Part shown: one piece after another, positions 27,647 to 37,883 of the stretch | Numbering within the stretch: position 1 is the first letter of the stretch | How the letters are laid out: every line of letters starts with the position of its first letter | Origin: Tranzscheliella williamsii | Lineage: Eukaryota; Basidiomycota; Ustilaginomycetes; Ustilaginales; Ustilaginaceae | Assembly (NCBI GenBank): GCA_023212725.1 | Contig: JALBYF010000050.1 | Location: forward strand, 62,001-126,000 | Reading direction: 5' to 3' | Length of the DNA: 64,000 nt | Notes under the pieces: model-generated | What the model was told of the DNA's origin: nothing | The model's database searches: none | The model's input: only the letters and a program-made list of their open reading frames with translations | Program-made: the position numbers and the translations under genes

Positions 27647-30235
27647 TTACACTTCGGCCAGCCCGGTGCGACCGCCGAGGAGCTCGACGAGCGCCTTGCA
27701 GTCGTGCCACCAGGCTGTCTTGCCGCGGCGGTTCTTCATGTCTGCGTTTTTGGCCATCTCTGTCGCCGAGGTGAAGCTGACTGTCGAGCCCTGGATGGTA
27801 ATCATGACCGCAGTGTCGTCCGAGTAGCTCTTCTCGCCCGCTGCGTCGAGCGAGCGCGAGGACGAGCGCGAGCTACGCTGCTGGAGCGCCTCGCTCTCGA
27901 GGAACTCACAGCACTTGAGCGCCAGCCGCGTGGCGCGGACACGGTCCAGCGGCGACGGGACACCGCCTTGCAAGGTATGGCCGAGACTGGCCGAGCGGGC
28001 GTCAAACAGGCTGTTGCCCTCCTCCTTGAGGATCTTGGTAATCACCTCGGTGGTGAATACGTCGGACGACTTTTCGTTGCGGATGACCAGCCGACCCTCC
28101 GACTTGCCCTTGACGTCCAGCATGAAACGCTTCTTGAGGAAGGCGACGTCCTTGCCCAACTGCTCTAGCCCGATACCCACCTCGGGCGTGTATACGAGCA
28201 CCGCGCCGGCCGCCAGAGCGCCCATGACGGCGATGTAGCCGCACTTGCCACCCTGCGTCTCGACGACAAAGACCCGATTACGAGAAGCCGAGGCAGACTG
28301 CTTGACAGCGTCGCACGCGTCCACCAAAGCGTTGAGCGACGTGTCGGAGCCGAGCGAAAACTCATTCATGGGCACATTGTTGGATATGGTCGCCGGCAGA
28401 CCGACAATGGGGATGCGGAAGGCGGGGTAGCGGTCGCGGTTGTCGTTGAGAATCTTGACCGAGTTGAACGCTTCGAAGCCGCCGACGATGAGGAGACCGT
28501 CGATCTTGTGCTGCTGTAGCTTGGCAGCTACCGCTCCCAGATCGATGTCGGGAAGGTGTCGGTTAACGCCAAGCTCGGAACCGCCTCGCGTCGCCCAGTT
28601 GTCGACCCGCAACCAGCTCAGTATGGATACGTTGTCCTCCAGCAGGCCGGCGAAACCATTGTAGATGACGACAGCCTGGTGACCCTTGGCGAGGCAGTAG
28701 CGAACAGCGGTCCTGGTGGCCGCGTTCATGCCTCCGGCCGGCGCGCCTACATGGATAACGCCCATCCTCAAGCGCTTCTTTTCTGGCAAGCGCTCATCCT
28801 CGGTGATCTGGCTGATGTATTTGAAAGCCTTGAGACCATCGGCAAATTCGGGGTCGCGCAGAGCGAGCGCGCCATCAAAGTCCTTGGATCCGATCAATTG
28901 TGCCACTTTCTGGGTCTGCTCGACGGCATATACGAGCGGGATACGGGTGATCTTGTTCTCGCTGATTCCGATGACGTAGGAGGGCGTGTCGGGAGTGGCT
29001 TCGAGCACGGCATCGACGGCTTCGATACCCTGAAGTGTGGCTAGAACGCGGTCGTTGGCATCTGGCTTTCCGCCGCGTTGGGTATGACCGAGGGTGGTGA
29101 CTCGGGTGTCGAGGCCAAGGTGGTTGGATAATACGTCCTTGATCATCTCTGGACTAATAGCGTTGAGTTGACGGTCGATAGCGCCTTCGGCCACGATGAC
29201 GATCGACTTTCGCTTGCCCAGGTCTCTGTGCTTCTGCAGGACCTGGCACATTTCAGTTTGCCATTCTTGCCCCAGAGGCGGCCGCTCGGGAATAAAGATG
29301 TAGTCGGCACCGGTGGCGATACCTGCCATGAGCGCAAGCCAACCACAGTGCCTGCCCATGACCTCTACGACAAAGGCTCGGGAATGAGAGGCGGCGGTGC
29401 TGGAGATGCTGTCGACGGCTTCGCAGATGCGCTGAAGCGCGGTGGAAGCGCCGATGGTAATGTCAGTGGTGGCCATGTCATTGTCGATGGAGCCTACAAG
29501 GCCGACGATGTTGAGGTGAGCAAACTTGATGGCTTGCTCTTCGGAGATCTTGCCCTTCTGCTTGAGTGAGGCGACCAGATCGGGCCACTCTGCACGGAGC
29601 TTGTCTGCTCCGGTCAAGCTTCCATCGCCTCCGCAGACGGCAAGGGCGTCGATGCCATTGATGATGAGATTGTAAGCTGCCCTTTCGCGGCCCTCCGGGG
29701 TGCGGAAGGTCTTGGAACGCGCGGTTCCGATCAAGGTACCACCCTGGTCCATCCAACCTCGGACGTCATCCCATCCCACTCGGATGATGTAGCGACCTCT
29801 GAGGCCAAGCTCCTGAGCTTCTCCAACGCCTTCCCTTAGCAGCTCTCCCTCGCCGTAGGTGGGGACAAAGCCGGACTGCTCTTCTTGAGCGGGATCGGGC
29901 AGATCATGTTTGGTATTGAGCGTATTGAAAAAGGCGGAATTGCTGCGGCTGATGGAGGGGGTGATGGAAGGGGTGTTGTCCGGGGAGTGATTGCCTCGGA
30001 CGAGACCCTCCCAACCTTCTCTGATAACAAAAGCTTCGCAACCGCGGAAGATGGCCATCTTGACAACGGATCGTACGGCAGCGTTCATTCCGGCGGAATC
30101 GCCACCGGAGGTCATCACGGCGAGCCTTCGAGGTTGCGCTCCATCGCTGACTGAGGTGAGTTTGGACATGACAGGATGAGCGGATGGGGCGGAGAAGGCA
30201 TTGTCCGCCTTGATGGCAGGGGCGAAAGGCGGCAT
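27647..30235 (-). CDS. PFK1: ATP-dependent 6-phosphofructokinase (fungal tandem-domain type)
   Basis: Single-exon gene of 862 residues starting at ATG 30235 (MPPFAPAIKAD). It phosphorylates fructose 6-phosphate in glycolysis. The N-terminal catalytic half shows MTSGGDSAGMNAAVR (ATP loop), VCGGDGSLTGAD, GLVGSIDNDM (catalytic Asp region) and EVMGRHCGWLAL; the C-terminal regulatory half repeats the fold with VIHVGAPAGGMNAATR, LLIVGGFEAF and VETQGGKCGYIAV. This duplicated organisation is standard for eukaryotic PFK, where the second half became allosteric. It lacks the long N-terminal extension of budding-yeast subunits, so one gene may supply a homo-oligomer. It is divergent from the G-alpha gene across 1.9 kb. 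Confidence 0.95.
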   Translation of the reverse strand: MPPFAPAIKADNAFSAPSAHPVMSKLTSVSDGAQPRRLAVMTSGGDSAGMNAAVRSVVKMAIFRGCEAFVIREGWEGLVRGNHSPDNTPSITPSISRSNSAFFNTLNTKHDLPDPAQEEQSGFVPTYGEGELLREGVGEAQELGLRGRYIIRVGWDDVRGWMDQGGTLIGTARSKTFRTPEGRERAAYNLIINGIDALAVCGGDGSLTGADKLRAEWPDLVASLKQKGKISEEQAIKFAHLNIVGLVGSIDNDMATTDITIGASTALQRICEAVDSISSTAASHSRAFVVEVMGRHCGWLALMAGIATGADYIFIPERPPLGQEWQTEMCQVLQKHRDLGKRKSIVIVAEGAIDRQLNAISPEMIKDVLSNHLGLDTRVTTLGHTQRGGKPDANDRVLATLQGIEAVDAVLEATPDTPSYVIGISENKITRIPLVYAVEQTQKVAQLIGSKDFDGALALRDPEFADGLKAFKYISQITEDERLPEKKRLRMGVIHVGAPAGGMNAATRTAVRYCLAKGHQAVVIYNGFAGLLEDNVSILSWLRVDNWATRGGSELGVNRHLPDIDLGAVAAKLQQHKIDGLLIVGGFEAFNSVKILNDNRDRYPAFRIPIVGLPATISNNVPMNEFSLGSDTSLNALVDACDAVKQSASASRNRVFVVETQGGKCGYIAVMGALAAGAVLVYTPEVGIGLEQLGKDVAFLKKRFMLDVKGKSEGRLVIRNEKSSDVFTTEVITKILKEEGNSLFDARSASLGHTLQGGVPSPLDRVRATRLALKCCEFLESEALQQRSSRSSSRSLDAAGEKSYSDDTAVMITIQGSTVSFTSATEMAKNADMKNRRGKTAWWHDCKALVELLGGRTGLAEV

Positions 30236-32115
30236 GGTTACCACGGTATCCAGTCAGACCGGTTGGCGACGAGCTGTCGAAGTGAAAGAAGGGCCCGTTG
30301 ATCTACCCTAAGCGATAAGCGGAAGAAAGTCAGCCCCGACCCGCCGATGTAATCCGATGACGGCCAGGACGTGAAAAGAGGCCACAATGGCCGAGATGTG
30401 CTGATGTAGTAGGTGAAGTACGACGAGCGAGCCGGCGAGGTGGTGGTGCTGAGAGGATGGGATACGGAGAGCAGGAGTTGAGCTGATTCTCCTGGAAGAG
30501 TGCTATCGATCATCTACTCTGCGGGCCGTGCAGATCCTCTCTTTTTTTCCTTTAGTTGATCGCGACAGCCTTCGAAAGAGAAATACACATAATCTAGAAC
30601 CGCGCCAGTATCCGTTCCTATCTTTCCCAAAAATCCCAAAAATCGCCGCGTACACTGAAAACCTGGAAGTCACTCCGCGAAACAAGCTCAATCATAGGAG
30701 TTGTGAGTGTGACGATCCTGGCTGATTCTTGTTCTGACGATGTCGCATCCTATCTGGCCTAAAGACAGTCCATGAGATAAGCGACTTGTGGCTTGACGCG
30801 GGCTTACTGGCATCGCTAGATCGAGATGAAGCGCGAGTCTGACGTGGTAGCTTGCGTTTAGTGGAGGGCAGCGGCGAGCTCAAGAAGGCTTGAGAGATCC
30901 AAAGACGATAAGAAAGGTGAGAATCCACAATTGGGTTCTTGGCTGGTCCATCTCGGCCCCATCTCGGCAGAAAGCGAACGTCATCGGATTCACAATCCCA
31001 ATCACAATGGTACCGATCGGGTGGCCTTTGCCGATGCAACACACGACGAAGCAAGCTGTTAGAGCAAAGCAGGCTTGTGTTTGTTAGATCAAGAATCAAG
31101 GTTGCACGTGTTAGGTCAAGCAAACCTACCGCTTGCGCTGAGCTTTCAGTTTCATTCGGGAAATGGGCAGCAAAAGGGTTCACTGACAAACTCGAGACTC
31201 GAATATGTCGGCCCCCACAATGCATTCCCCCACAGCTCCTACTGTACGCTCTCCTCCTCCTCTCTCCTGCCTCTTCCCTCCTCCTCCTCCTCCTTCAACC
31301 GCCCCCTTCCTTCACCTCGGCCAGATCGCTTTCCCCCTTCTTAAGCATTTGCAGTCCCTTCTCTCTCAGCGCAGGTGGCCCTGGTATAGGGTCTCTTTTC
31401 TTTAGCACGCTCTTGCTACCCGCTTCTTCGTCAGTACAATACCGAGTGGTTCATCTCTCGTTCCGCTGCTGGTACATATCCCATCTCAGGCACAGCTATT
31501 TCCCCTTCATTTGCGCACACACGCCAAGGCTCTTTGGGATCCATCTCGACTCCGGCTTGCGGTCTCATATCCACTTTCGCTATTCCTGCTTTTCCTCGTC
31601 GCTTCGACTCCCGCTTTGATTACCGCCTTAACGCCGGCGCTCACCTCCGTCCTTCATCAGCGCACCGACTTTCCCGGCGTGGTAGCCACATTTCTGCCTC
31701 TTCCTTCCGCCTCTGCTCTTGCGCGTTGTAAGCGCAGCGCAACCCTGCTGCCAACCGGGCCTTCATACCGCTGCACCTTTTTCTAGCGCTGCATCGTCCC
31801 CGCCAAAAGACGCTTCGACGACGCGCGCCACCCGCCAGTATACCCTGATTGCTCCGCCATCAATAGCAGGCGTGCTTCTTCCCGCCACCAGACCTACTGT
31901 CGCAGCTGACCCAGAGACGCATTACTGCATACTGCCTCTGCAGTGGTCCCGTTGAAATCTGTATTGCCAAGGCATAGCCTCGTAGCGGTCGCCGCCCGTG
32001 CCCTACCGCTCTGCCCGTCTCAGCCCCTCTTTCGACAACATCCTCCAAATCACCTCCGCAAAAATTGCGCTCTGGGTAGGCGACTGCAGAGACAGTTCAT
32101 AGTCGTTGCGCCGGG
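30236..32115. other. 1.9-kb divergent promoter between phosphofructokinase and G-alpha
   Basis: No protein gene is supported. It contains a long pyrimidine-rich tract (about 31240-31345, CTCCTC-type) on the G-alpha side, probably part of that gene's leader or core promoter. Open frames here are Ser/Pro/Leu-rich products of that tract. Confidence 0.5.
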
Positions 32116-33186
32116 ATGGGCATCTGTTCGTCCGCTGAAAGGCCGCAGGATACGCCCGAGGCGAAAAAGTCCAAACAGCTAGATAAACGCATCAAGCAAG
32201 ATGAGAAGAACATCGCCAGAGAAGTCAAGCTGCTCCTCCTCGGCGCTGGTGAGAGCGGCAAGTCCACCATCCTCAAGTCGATGCGCATCATCCACCACAT
32301 CCCCTTCACCCACGCCGAACGCGAAAACTATCGCCGCCTTGTGTTTATCAACCTTGTCCAGAGCATGAACTCCATACTGGATGCTATGGAAGAGTGGGAG
32401 ACCGGCTTCGCCAACCCGCAAAATGCGAGGCATCTGCCGCTCTTTGTTTCCTATCCGGACATAGCCGAGGACGAGCCCTTTCCGCCACGCTATCTAGAGG
32501 CGCTCCGCGAGCTTTGGCATGACCCGGCAGTGCAGGCGGTCTACAGGCGCGGCAATGAAGCTGCGCTGCCGGAAAACATGACCTACTACTACTCGGACCT
32601 GGACCGGCTCTTTGGCAGCCGCTATGTGCCGACCGACTCGGACATTCTGCGCTGTCGCAATAAGACGACCGGCATCATCGAGACTGCCTTTCCGCTGCAG
32701 GACCGTATCTACCGCATCTTTGACGTGGGCGGGCAGCGTTCCGAGCGCAAAAAGTGGATCCACTGCTTCGAGGGCGTCACCGCGGTGCTCTTCCTCGTCG
32801 CGCTCTCAGGCTACGACAGCTGTCTGGTGGAGGACAAGGACTCGAACCAGATGCAGGAGGCGCTGATGCTCTTTGACTCGATCTGCAACAGCAAGTGGTT
32901 CGTCCGCACCTCGATGATCCTCTTTCTCAACAAGGTCGACATCTTCCGCACCAAGATTGCAGCCTCGCCCATCCGCCGCTACTTTCCCGACTACGACGGC
33001 GAGGATGCCGACTTCAATGCCGCGCGCGCCTACTTCAAGTCCCGCTTCTGCCGCCTCAACCGCTCCCCCACCAAGGAGATCTACCCCAGCTTCACAAACG
33101 CAACCGACACCTCCCTCCTCCGCATCGTCATGGCCTCCGTTACCGACATCATCCTCACCAACAACCTCCGCGACATCGTCCTCTAG
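32116..33186 (+). CDS. heterotrimeric G-protein alpha subunit
   Basis: Single-exon gene of 356 residues. It starts MGICSS, giving Gly2 for myristoylation and Cys4 for palmitoylation, so it should sit on the plasma membrane. GTPase motifs: P-loop GAGESGKST (43-51), switch I with Arg181 and Thr184 (RCRNKTTG), switch II DVGGQRSE with Gln207, NKVD (272-275) and TNATDT (327-332, usually TCATDT). The C-terminus ends NNLRDIVL with no cysteine at -4, so it is not pertussis-toxin type. Smuts have four such subunits (Gpa1-Gpa4); the variant G5 box and tail suggest one of the more divergent ones, but I cannot assign which. Confidence 0.93.
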   Translation: MGICSSAERPQDTPEAKKSKQLDKRIKQDEKNIAREVKLLLLGAGESGKSTILKSMRIIHHIPFTHAERENYRRLVFINLVQSMNSILDAMEEWETGFANPQNARHLPLFVSYPDIAEDEPFPPRYLEALRELWHDPAVQAVYRRGNEAALPENMTYYYSDLDRLFGSRYVPTDSDILRCRNKTTGIIETAFPLQDRIYRIFDVGGQRSERKKWIHCFEGVTAVLFLVALSGYDSCLVEDKDSNQMQEALMLFDSICNSKWFVRTSMILFLNKVDIFRTKIAASPIRRYFPDYDGEDADFNAARAYFKSRFCRLNRSPTKEIYPSFTNATDTSLLRIVMASVTDIILTNNLRDIVL

Positions 33187-33720
33187 CGCACCCCCGCCGC
33201 GCCGATACCACCGCCCCTCCCCTTCCCCCTTGTATACTATTGCAGCCTGCCCGCTCTGCCCCGCCGGTCGCGACATGTGCATCCACAGCCAAGCGCCCGC
33301 AGCCAAGCGCCTACAGCCGAGCGCACACAGCCAAGCGCCGCCCCATCGGACCCCAGCCCGTGTCGGAACGTAACAGCGCACGGTGGCGCTCTTGTATTTT
33401 GGTGTTGTGCGGGTGGGCTACGTGCGCAGCGGAGAGAATACTTGTGTACAAGTTGCGGCGGGTGTGAGGGAATGCATGGCGAAATCAGCAAGGCCGTCGT
33501 TGTGGAGCACGACGGTCGATGCCGAGGGAGGTTGGCAGGCGCCAGTGCGAGCCGGCTAGCCGCGCAACGGCCGCAGAGCGCAGCGCGAACCGCCGGCAAA
33601 GCGTCGGCCAACCTAAGAATCAGAGCGCTGCATGCTGGACTAGTTCAGCAGCATCCGCCAGGGGATAGAGGAACAGTGAACAGGACCGAGGAGAGCTTTC
33701 GACAGGGAACGACGAAAACT
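33187..33720. other. intergenic, 3' regions of G-alpha and eL43
   Basis: Contains the 14-nt tandem repeat at 33287-33342; otherwise nothing recognisable. Confidence 0.5.
33287..33342 (+). repeat. 14-nt tandem repeat, four units (AGCCAAGCGCCYRC)
   Basis: Four adjacent units starting at 33287, 33301, 33315 and 33329 with one to three changes each, about 100 bp after the G-alpha stop. Confidence 0.8.
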
Positions 33721-34839
33721 TTAGGCCTCAGTGAGTTCGCGGAGTCGTCGGATGGTGCTGTCATAAAGATAAGCAGATAGGGTGGGATACGATCAGCAAC
33801 TAGCTTCCCAACACATGGCCATTCATGAGCCGCGGGTGATGGCAAGGGCGGGTGCATGTGACCTTCCAACATCCTGCGCGGGCAGACGGTCAAGTGCCTC
33901 CCCGGCCAAAAAGCAGCTGCCTTTACCAAGGACGCCGGCTGACCCTATGTACTAAGACTGCCAAGCCTGGCCTGCGCATGCGTGTTGCCATCATCCCGGC
34001 CTCCGCAAGTGCGTGAGATACTTACGATCGGACGGTGGCAGCAGCCGAGGTGCTCAGGGTCCAGGCACCACCAGCCATGACCTTCTTGCAGGCTCGGCAC
34101 TCCCAGATGCCGACAGCCTTGCGCTTGACCGAGTCCTTGCCGCAGAAGGTGCAGGTGTACTTGGAGTGCTGCGAGATCTCGATCTTCTTGATCTGTCGTC
34201 GGAGCGAAGCACCGTAACGGGTACCGTACTTGCCGGTGATTCCAACCTTCTGAGTTCGCTTGGACTGTGGTGACAAGCGAAATGGTGGTGCATACGTTGG
34301 AGAGGTTAGTCATGTCTGACCAAGGCGGCGCTCTTTCTGCAGCTACGCCCGTTTCGCAGAGCAGTGATATCATGTCCATCGCATCTCCATGCCCAACCCG
34401 AACCCAGCCCTGTCCGGCCTCTGTCGTCTGCAGTGCTGTTGTCTGTTACAGAAGCCAAGCGAGCGCGTCCTTGCGATGGTCGGGTGCAATACGACGACGG
34501 CAGTTACAGGCTGATTCCCCTCCGCTCGCAGTTTCCCATTGGTGTAATATTGTCGTATATATTCTTCGACAAGAGAGAATGTCGTCTGTCGGCATTAGAG
34601 AGCGCCCCCAACTGTTCTGTAGCGCTGGCATCGTGCCTGCATGAGCGATGCTGTACGATGTGCTGATACAAGACGCCAGTACGTCTACCGATGCTGAGAA
34701 TAAGAGAGGCGGCCATGCGAGGTCGTGATTCCGCAAGGCGCGCCTCCAAACAGTGTGCTGACCATCCGTACCCGTGTGGCATGCGACTTCCATGATATCA
34801 CTGTGGGCGGGCGTGAGATGCTGCTGTGCAACTTACCAT
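33721..34839 (-). CDS. RPL43: 60S ribosomal protein eL43 (L37a/L43), three exons with an ATG-only first coding exon
   Basis: Exons on the minus strand: 34837-34839 (ATG only), 34026-34264 and 33721-33757. Introns are 572 nt (ATG|GTAAGT ... CACAG) and 268 nt (GTAAGTA ... ACAG). The joined protein is 92 residues, the same length as yeast eL43, starting [20 protein letters not shown] and ending [11 protein letters not shown]. The C4 zinc ribbon is Cys39, Cys42, Cys57 and Cys60. The start cannot be within exon 2, because no ATG precedes KRTQKVG there. A large first intron right after the start codon is common in fungal ribosomal-protein genes. Confidence 0.9.
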
Positions 34840-35403
34840 CTTGACTAAGTGTGTATGTAGGGATGTTCTTGAAGAAAGGGTGGTGACGGTGACGAGCCTC
34901 GAAGTCTCGCAGAGCACGGCCAGACGCACGCTCTCTTCCCGCCAGATTGACCTACAGGTCGAGAATCGAGAATGCCCACCAAATCTACGGGCGGACCCAA
35001 CTACCGGGCTACAGACGCATACGCATTACAATCTGAAGTCAACCGTAGCGGTTGACTACATTTTGAAGTCAAGGCCGTTTCGCGTTATTCCTTTTGGCAG
35101 CGTGGATTCCATGCTACCGACGCGCCAGAATGGAAAGCGTCGTGGGAACTTTTCTATCCCCGTCTAATACGTTTCGGAGCCGAAATCATCCGCACACCTT
35201 CGAGGTGCGGTCTAACACGAGCTGCTATCTGTGTTCTGTCTCAATCGGGAGCTCACATGCCGATAAGTACCATCGCCGATACACAAGCTCTCCTGCCTGC
35301 TTGTTCGAGCTAACAGCTCCGGTAACCTACAAGTGAACATACGAAAAAGCGAAGCATAGAAGCAGGACAAATTAGGCGCCAGGCTAAGCTCCGGCAGTTG
35401 GAC
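34840..35403. other. intergenic, eL43 promoter and downstream region of the hydrolase gene
   Basis: About 560 bp with no supported gene or repeat. Confidence 0.5.
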
Positions 35404-36894
35404 CTACTTGGCGTAGGCGGCGTGAACGGCGGGCTCGACCTGAGCTAGGATGCCCAGGGTGCCCATATCGAGGAAAGGGCCGATCTGCGACTGCACCATG
35501 CCACATGTGTTGTCCTTGAAATCGCACCACCCTGTTGAATTGGCGACGGAACAGCGTAGCAACGCGAACCAGTTGTCAGCTTGTGTCGTCTTTGCGCACG
35601 CCGTCGCAACTTACAGTAGCTGTTCTGGATCCCACACCAGAACAGAGACTTGCAGGGACACGATGAGTGGTGAGAAACGCCGGAGCATGACCTGTTCGTT
35701 AGCAATGACAGCAGACAGTACACCTCTGGTGCAAGAAAGAGGAGTACTCACGTCGTCACTTCTCTTGAACATGGGATGCTCGACTGGAACGACAGGTAAG
35801 ACAGGTTTCATGCCCAGCGACAATGTTCAGTGAGGCTGTACAAGATTGATTCTGCCAGTCCGCTGCAAGCTCCACAACCACTTACCGAGGAGATGTAGAC
35901 CACCCAGGGCCCAATTCTTCGGGATGCCTTTGACAGTGCAGCCCTCGAACCAGTTGGTGATGGCGGGCGAGACAGAAGGGAATTCTCTGTCCATGTCTTC
36001 CAGGTGCTTGCCCTTGAGCTGGTCGCGGCGCAACTCTTTGACACTTTCGGGCTTGAGAATCTGGCCTCCGTTAGGATGAGTGCCGTCGTTGAGAAGCGCG
36101 ACCAAGATCTGGACATAGTCGGACGCGTTGGCCCATAGACCAGCACCTCCGTAGTGGACCTGGATTTTAGACTCATCGGTCTGCATCCAGTGGGAATTGG
36201 CCGAGATGATGCCGTCGGCGTTTCGGTGGTGTGAGCTGACAAGCTTGTCGGTCAGGCCTGTGCTCTTGGGTAGGAAGGATGCGTTGCTGATTTGGAGAGG
36301 AGCAAAGATGTGTTTCTTGAAGTAGTCATCCAAGGACATCCCCGAGACCTTTTCGACCGCTTGACCGGCCCAGTCGATACCAGTACCATACTCCCATTCG
36401 CTGCCCGGCTCGGTGACATAGGGAGCGGCGATGCTGGCGCGGCTTCCCGAAAAGGACTCATAGGCGGTGAGACCCTTCTGCTCAAGGTACTGGTTCACTT
36501 TGTGGTTGAAAAAAGGGTAGCCCTGGCCACACGTGTGCGTTAAGCAGTTCCACAAGGTGGGAGGCTGTTTGACTTGGGTATTGTCCATCATCTTGACCTG
36601 GGAGAATTCGGGCACATACTTGGTGATGCTCTGCTGCAGGTCAAGTTTGCCTTGCTCGACAAGCTGGAGACAAGCAATGGCAGTGACAAGCTTGGTACAG
36701 CTGGCGATCCAGAAGACGGCATCCTTGGTCATGGGCTCTGGCTTTCCAGCTTCTTTGACGCCTGCCGACGCCCATGCAACCTGCTTGCCGCTCTTGTCAG
36801 ACACGTACACAACCGCTCCCGGCACCGCATTGGGCTGGCTCAGGTCGGCGGTAGCGGCATCCAACACTTTCTGAACGTTGTCTTGCAGCGACAT
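35404..36894 (-). CDS. beta-lactamase/DD-peptidase-like serine hydrolase, four exons
   Basis: Exons 35886-36894, 35752-35783, 35615-35648 and 35404-35531 give 400 residues (MSLQDNVQKVL...). The class C beta-lactamase fold (PF00144) is shown by the SxxK motif Ser65-Cys-Thr-Lys68 and by Tyr169 in WEYGTG. The last exons read SLFWCGIQNSY and WWCDFKDNTCGMVQSQIGPF, which restore the conserved C-terminal block. In the second intron the TGCTAAC branch point sits only a few bases before one CAG, so the later CAAG acceptor at 35649-35651 is used; only that choice keeps the conserved frame. Fungal members act on esters or lactones, and the substrate is unknown. A TATA-like GTATATAG lies about 85 bp upstream. 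Confidence 0.82.
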
Positions 36895-37883
36895 TCTGTA
36901 TGTACACAGTGTGGAAGACAGCCTTTTCGCAGGCGGTACAGTGGGAAGAGAGGAAGAGGTCAACCCTCCAGTCACATGTATATAGCGGACGAACGGCCAT
37001 GCTGTATTACACCTCCTTTGGCAGCCCACAGTAGCGGCATCACAGGCTGCAGAAAATACCAACGCGGCCACAGCGTGCGGGGATACTCTGTTCGTAGAGG
37101 ATATAACGGCGTGGTGTGAGGCAAGTAATTGCGGAGATGCGTATTAACGCGGGTCATAAGACTCGCGTTAAAGCGAAGCGCCTGCGCGACACCGGCAAGG
37201 TCTCGTGTCACAGGCAGAACCGCAAGCGCAAGATGTCGGCAAGGTCGCGCGTGAAGGTGCTGTGCCTGCCTATTTCAGTGCCAGTCTGCGGCGCGCAGAG
37301 TCAGACAGCGTGTCTGGCCTCTTCCCTTCCCGCGTCTCGTATGTGTGCAGGCTCATATGTTCAGGTTAGCCCAAGCCTGTCGCCAAGTTGGACAGGCAAG
37401 GGACCCAAATCAAGCCATAACACAGTAAAGGCTGACAGGAAAAAGGCTAACAGAGAAAAGGCTGACAGAAAAAGGCAGACTAAGTCCGAGCTTCTCGTAC
37501 GGTATATCTTCCGATTTCAGTGAAAGTAGGGAAACGCACTGTTCAGCCAGCTTGTCGAGTTGCGAAGGGTGGATTCACATTGGATGAATGTTAATGTTTG
37601 GATGCACCCCGCGTGTCGATCCAGATCCTAGTAACGCTACTTCGATGCTATCGTGTTTGTTACTTTGCTCACAGTCTCGAGCAGCTTCTACTCTCACATC
37701 TTCTTGCTCATCGTCTAATAAGCAGCTCTCTCTCTGCATGGCACAGCAGCGCATGCCAGCTCGGAAGACCCTTCGGATGCACCTAGCTTACTACCCTCTA
37801 CAGCTACTCGTCCAATATAGCAACGGGTGCGCAGTGTAATTCTAGTCCACAACCGTTGTGGCACTCGTACCCAATCTTACACC
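36895..37883. other. divergent promoter region between the serine hydrolase and ALG6
   Basis: Holds a TATA-like stretch near 36977-36984 for the hydrolase and the short tandem repeat at 37428-37480. A Lys/Arg-rich open frame (37116-37523) spans the repeat but has no gene-like features. Confidence 0.5.
37428..37480 (+). repeat. about 15-nt tandem repeat (AAAGGCTGACAGRAA), 3-4 units
   Basis: Adjacent imperfect units AAAGGCTGACAGGAA, AAAGGCTAACAGAGA, AAAGGCTGACAGAA and a partial AAAGGCAGAC. Confidence 0.75.

Noticed and set aside
34265..34836. Possible snoRNA in the long first intron of eL43
   Set aside because: I looked for a C box (RTGATGA) with a matching D box on the sense strand and found no convincing pair.
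37116..37523. 135-codon Lys/Arg-rich open frame
   Set aside because: It runs through a tandem repeat, has no domain and no promoter support.
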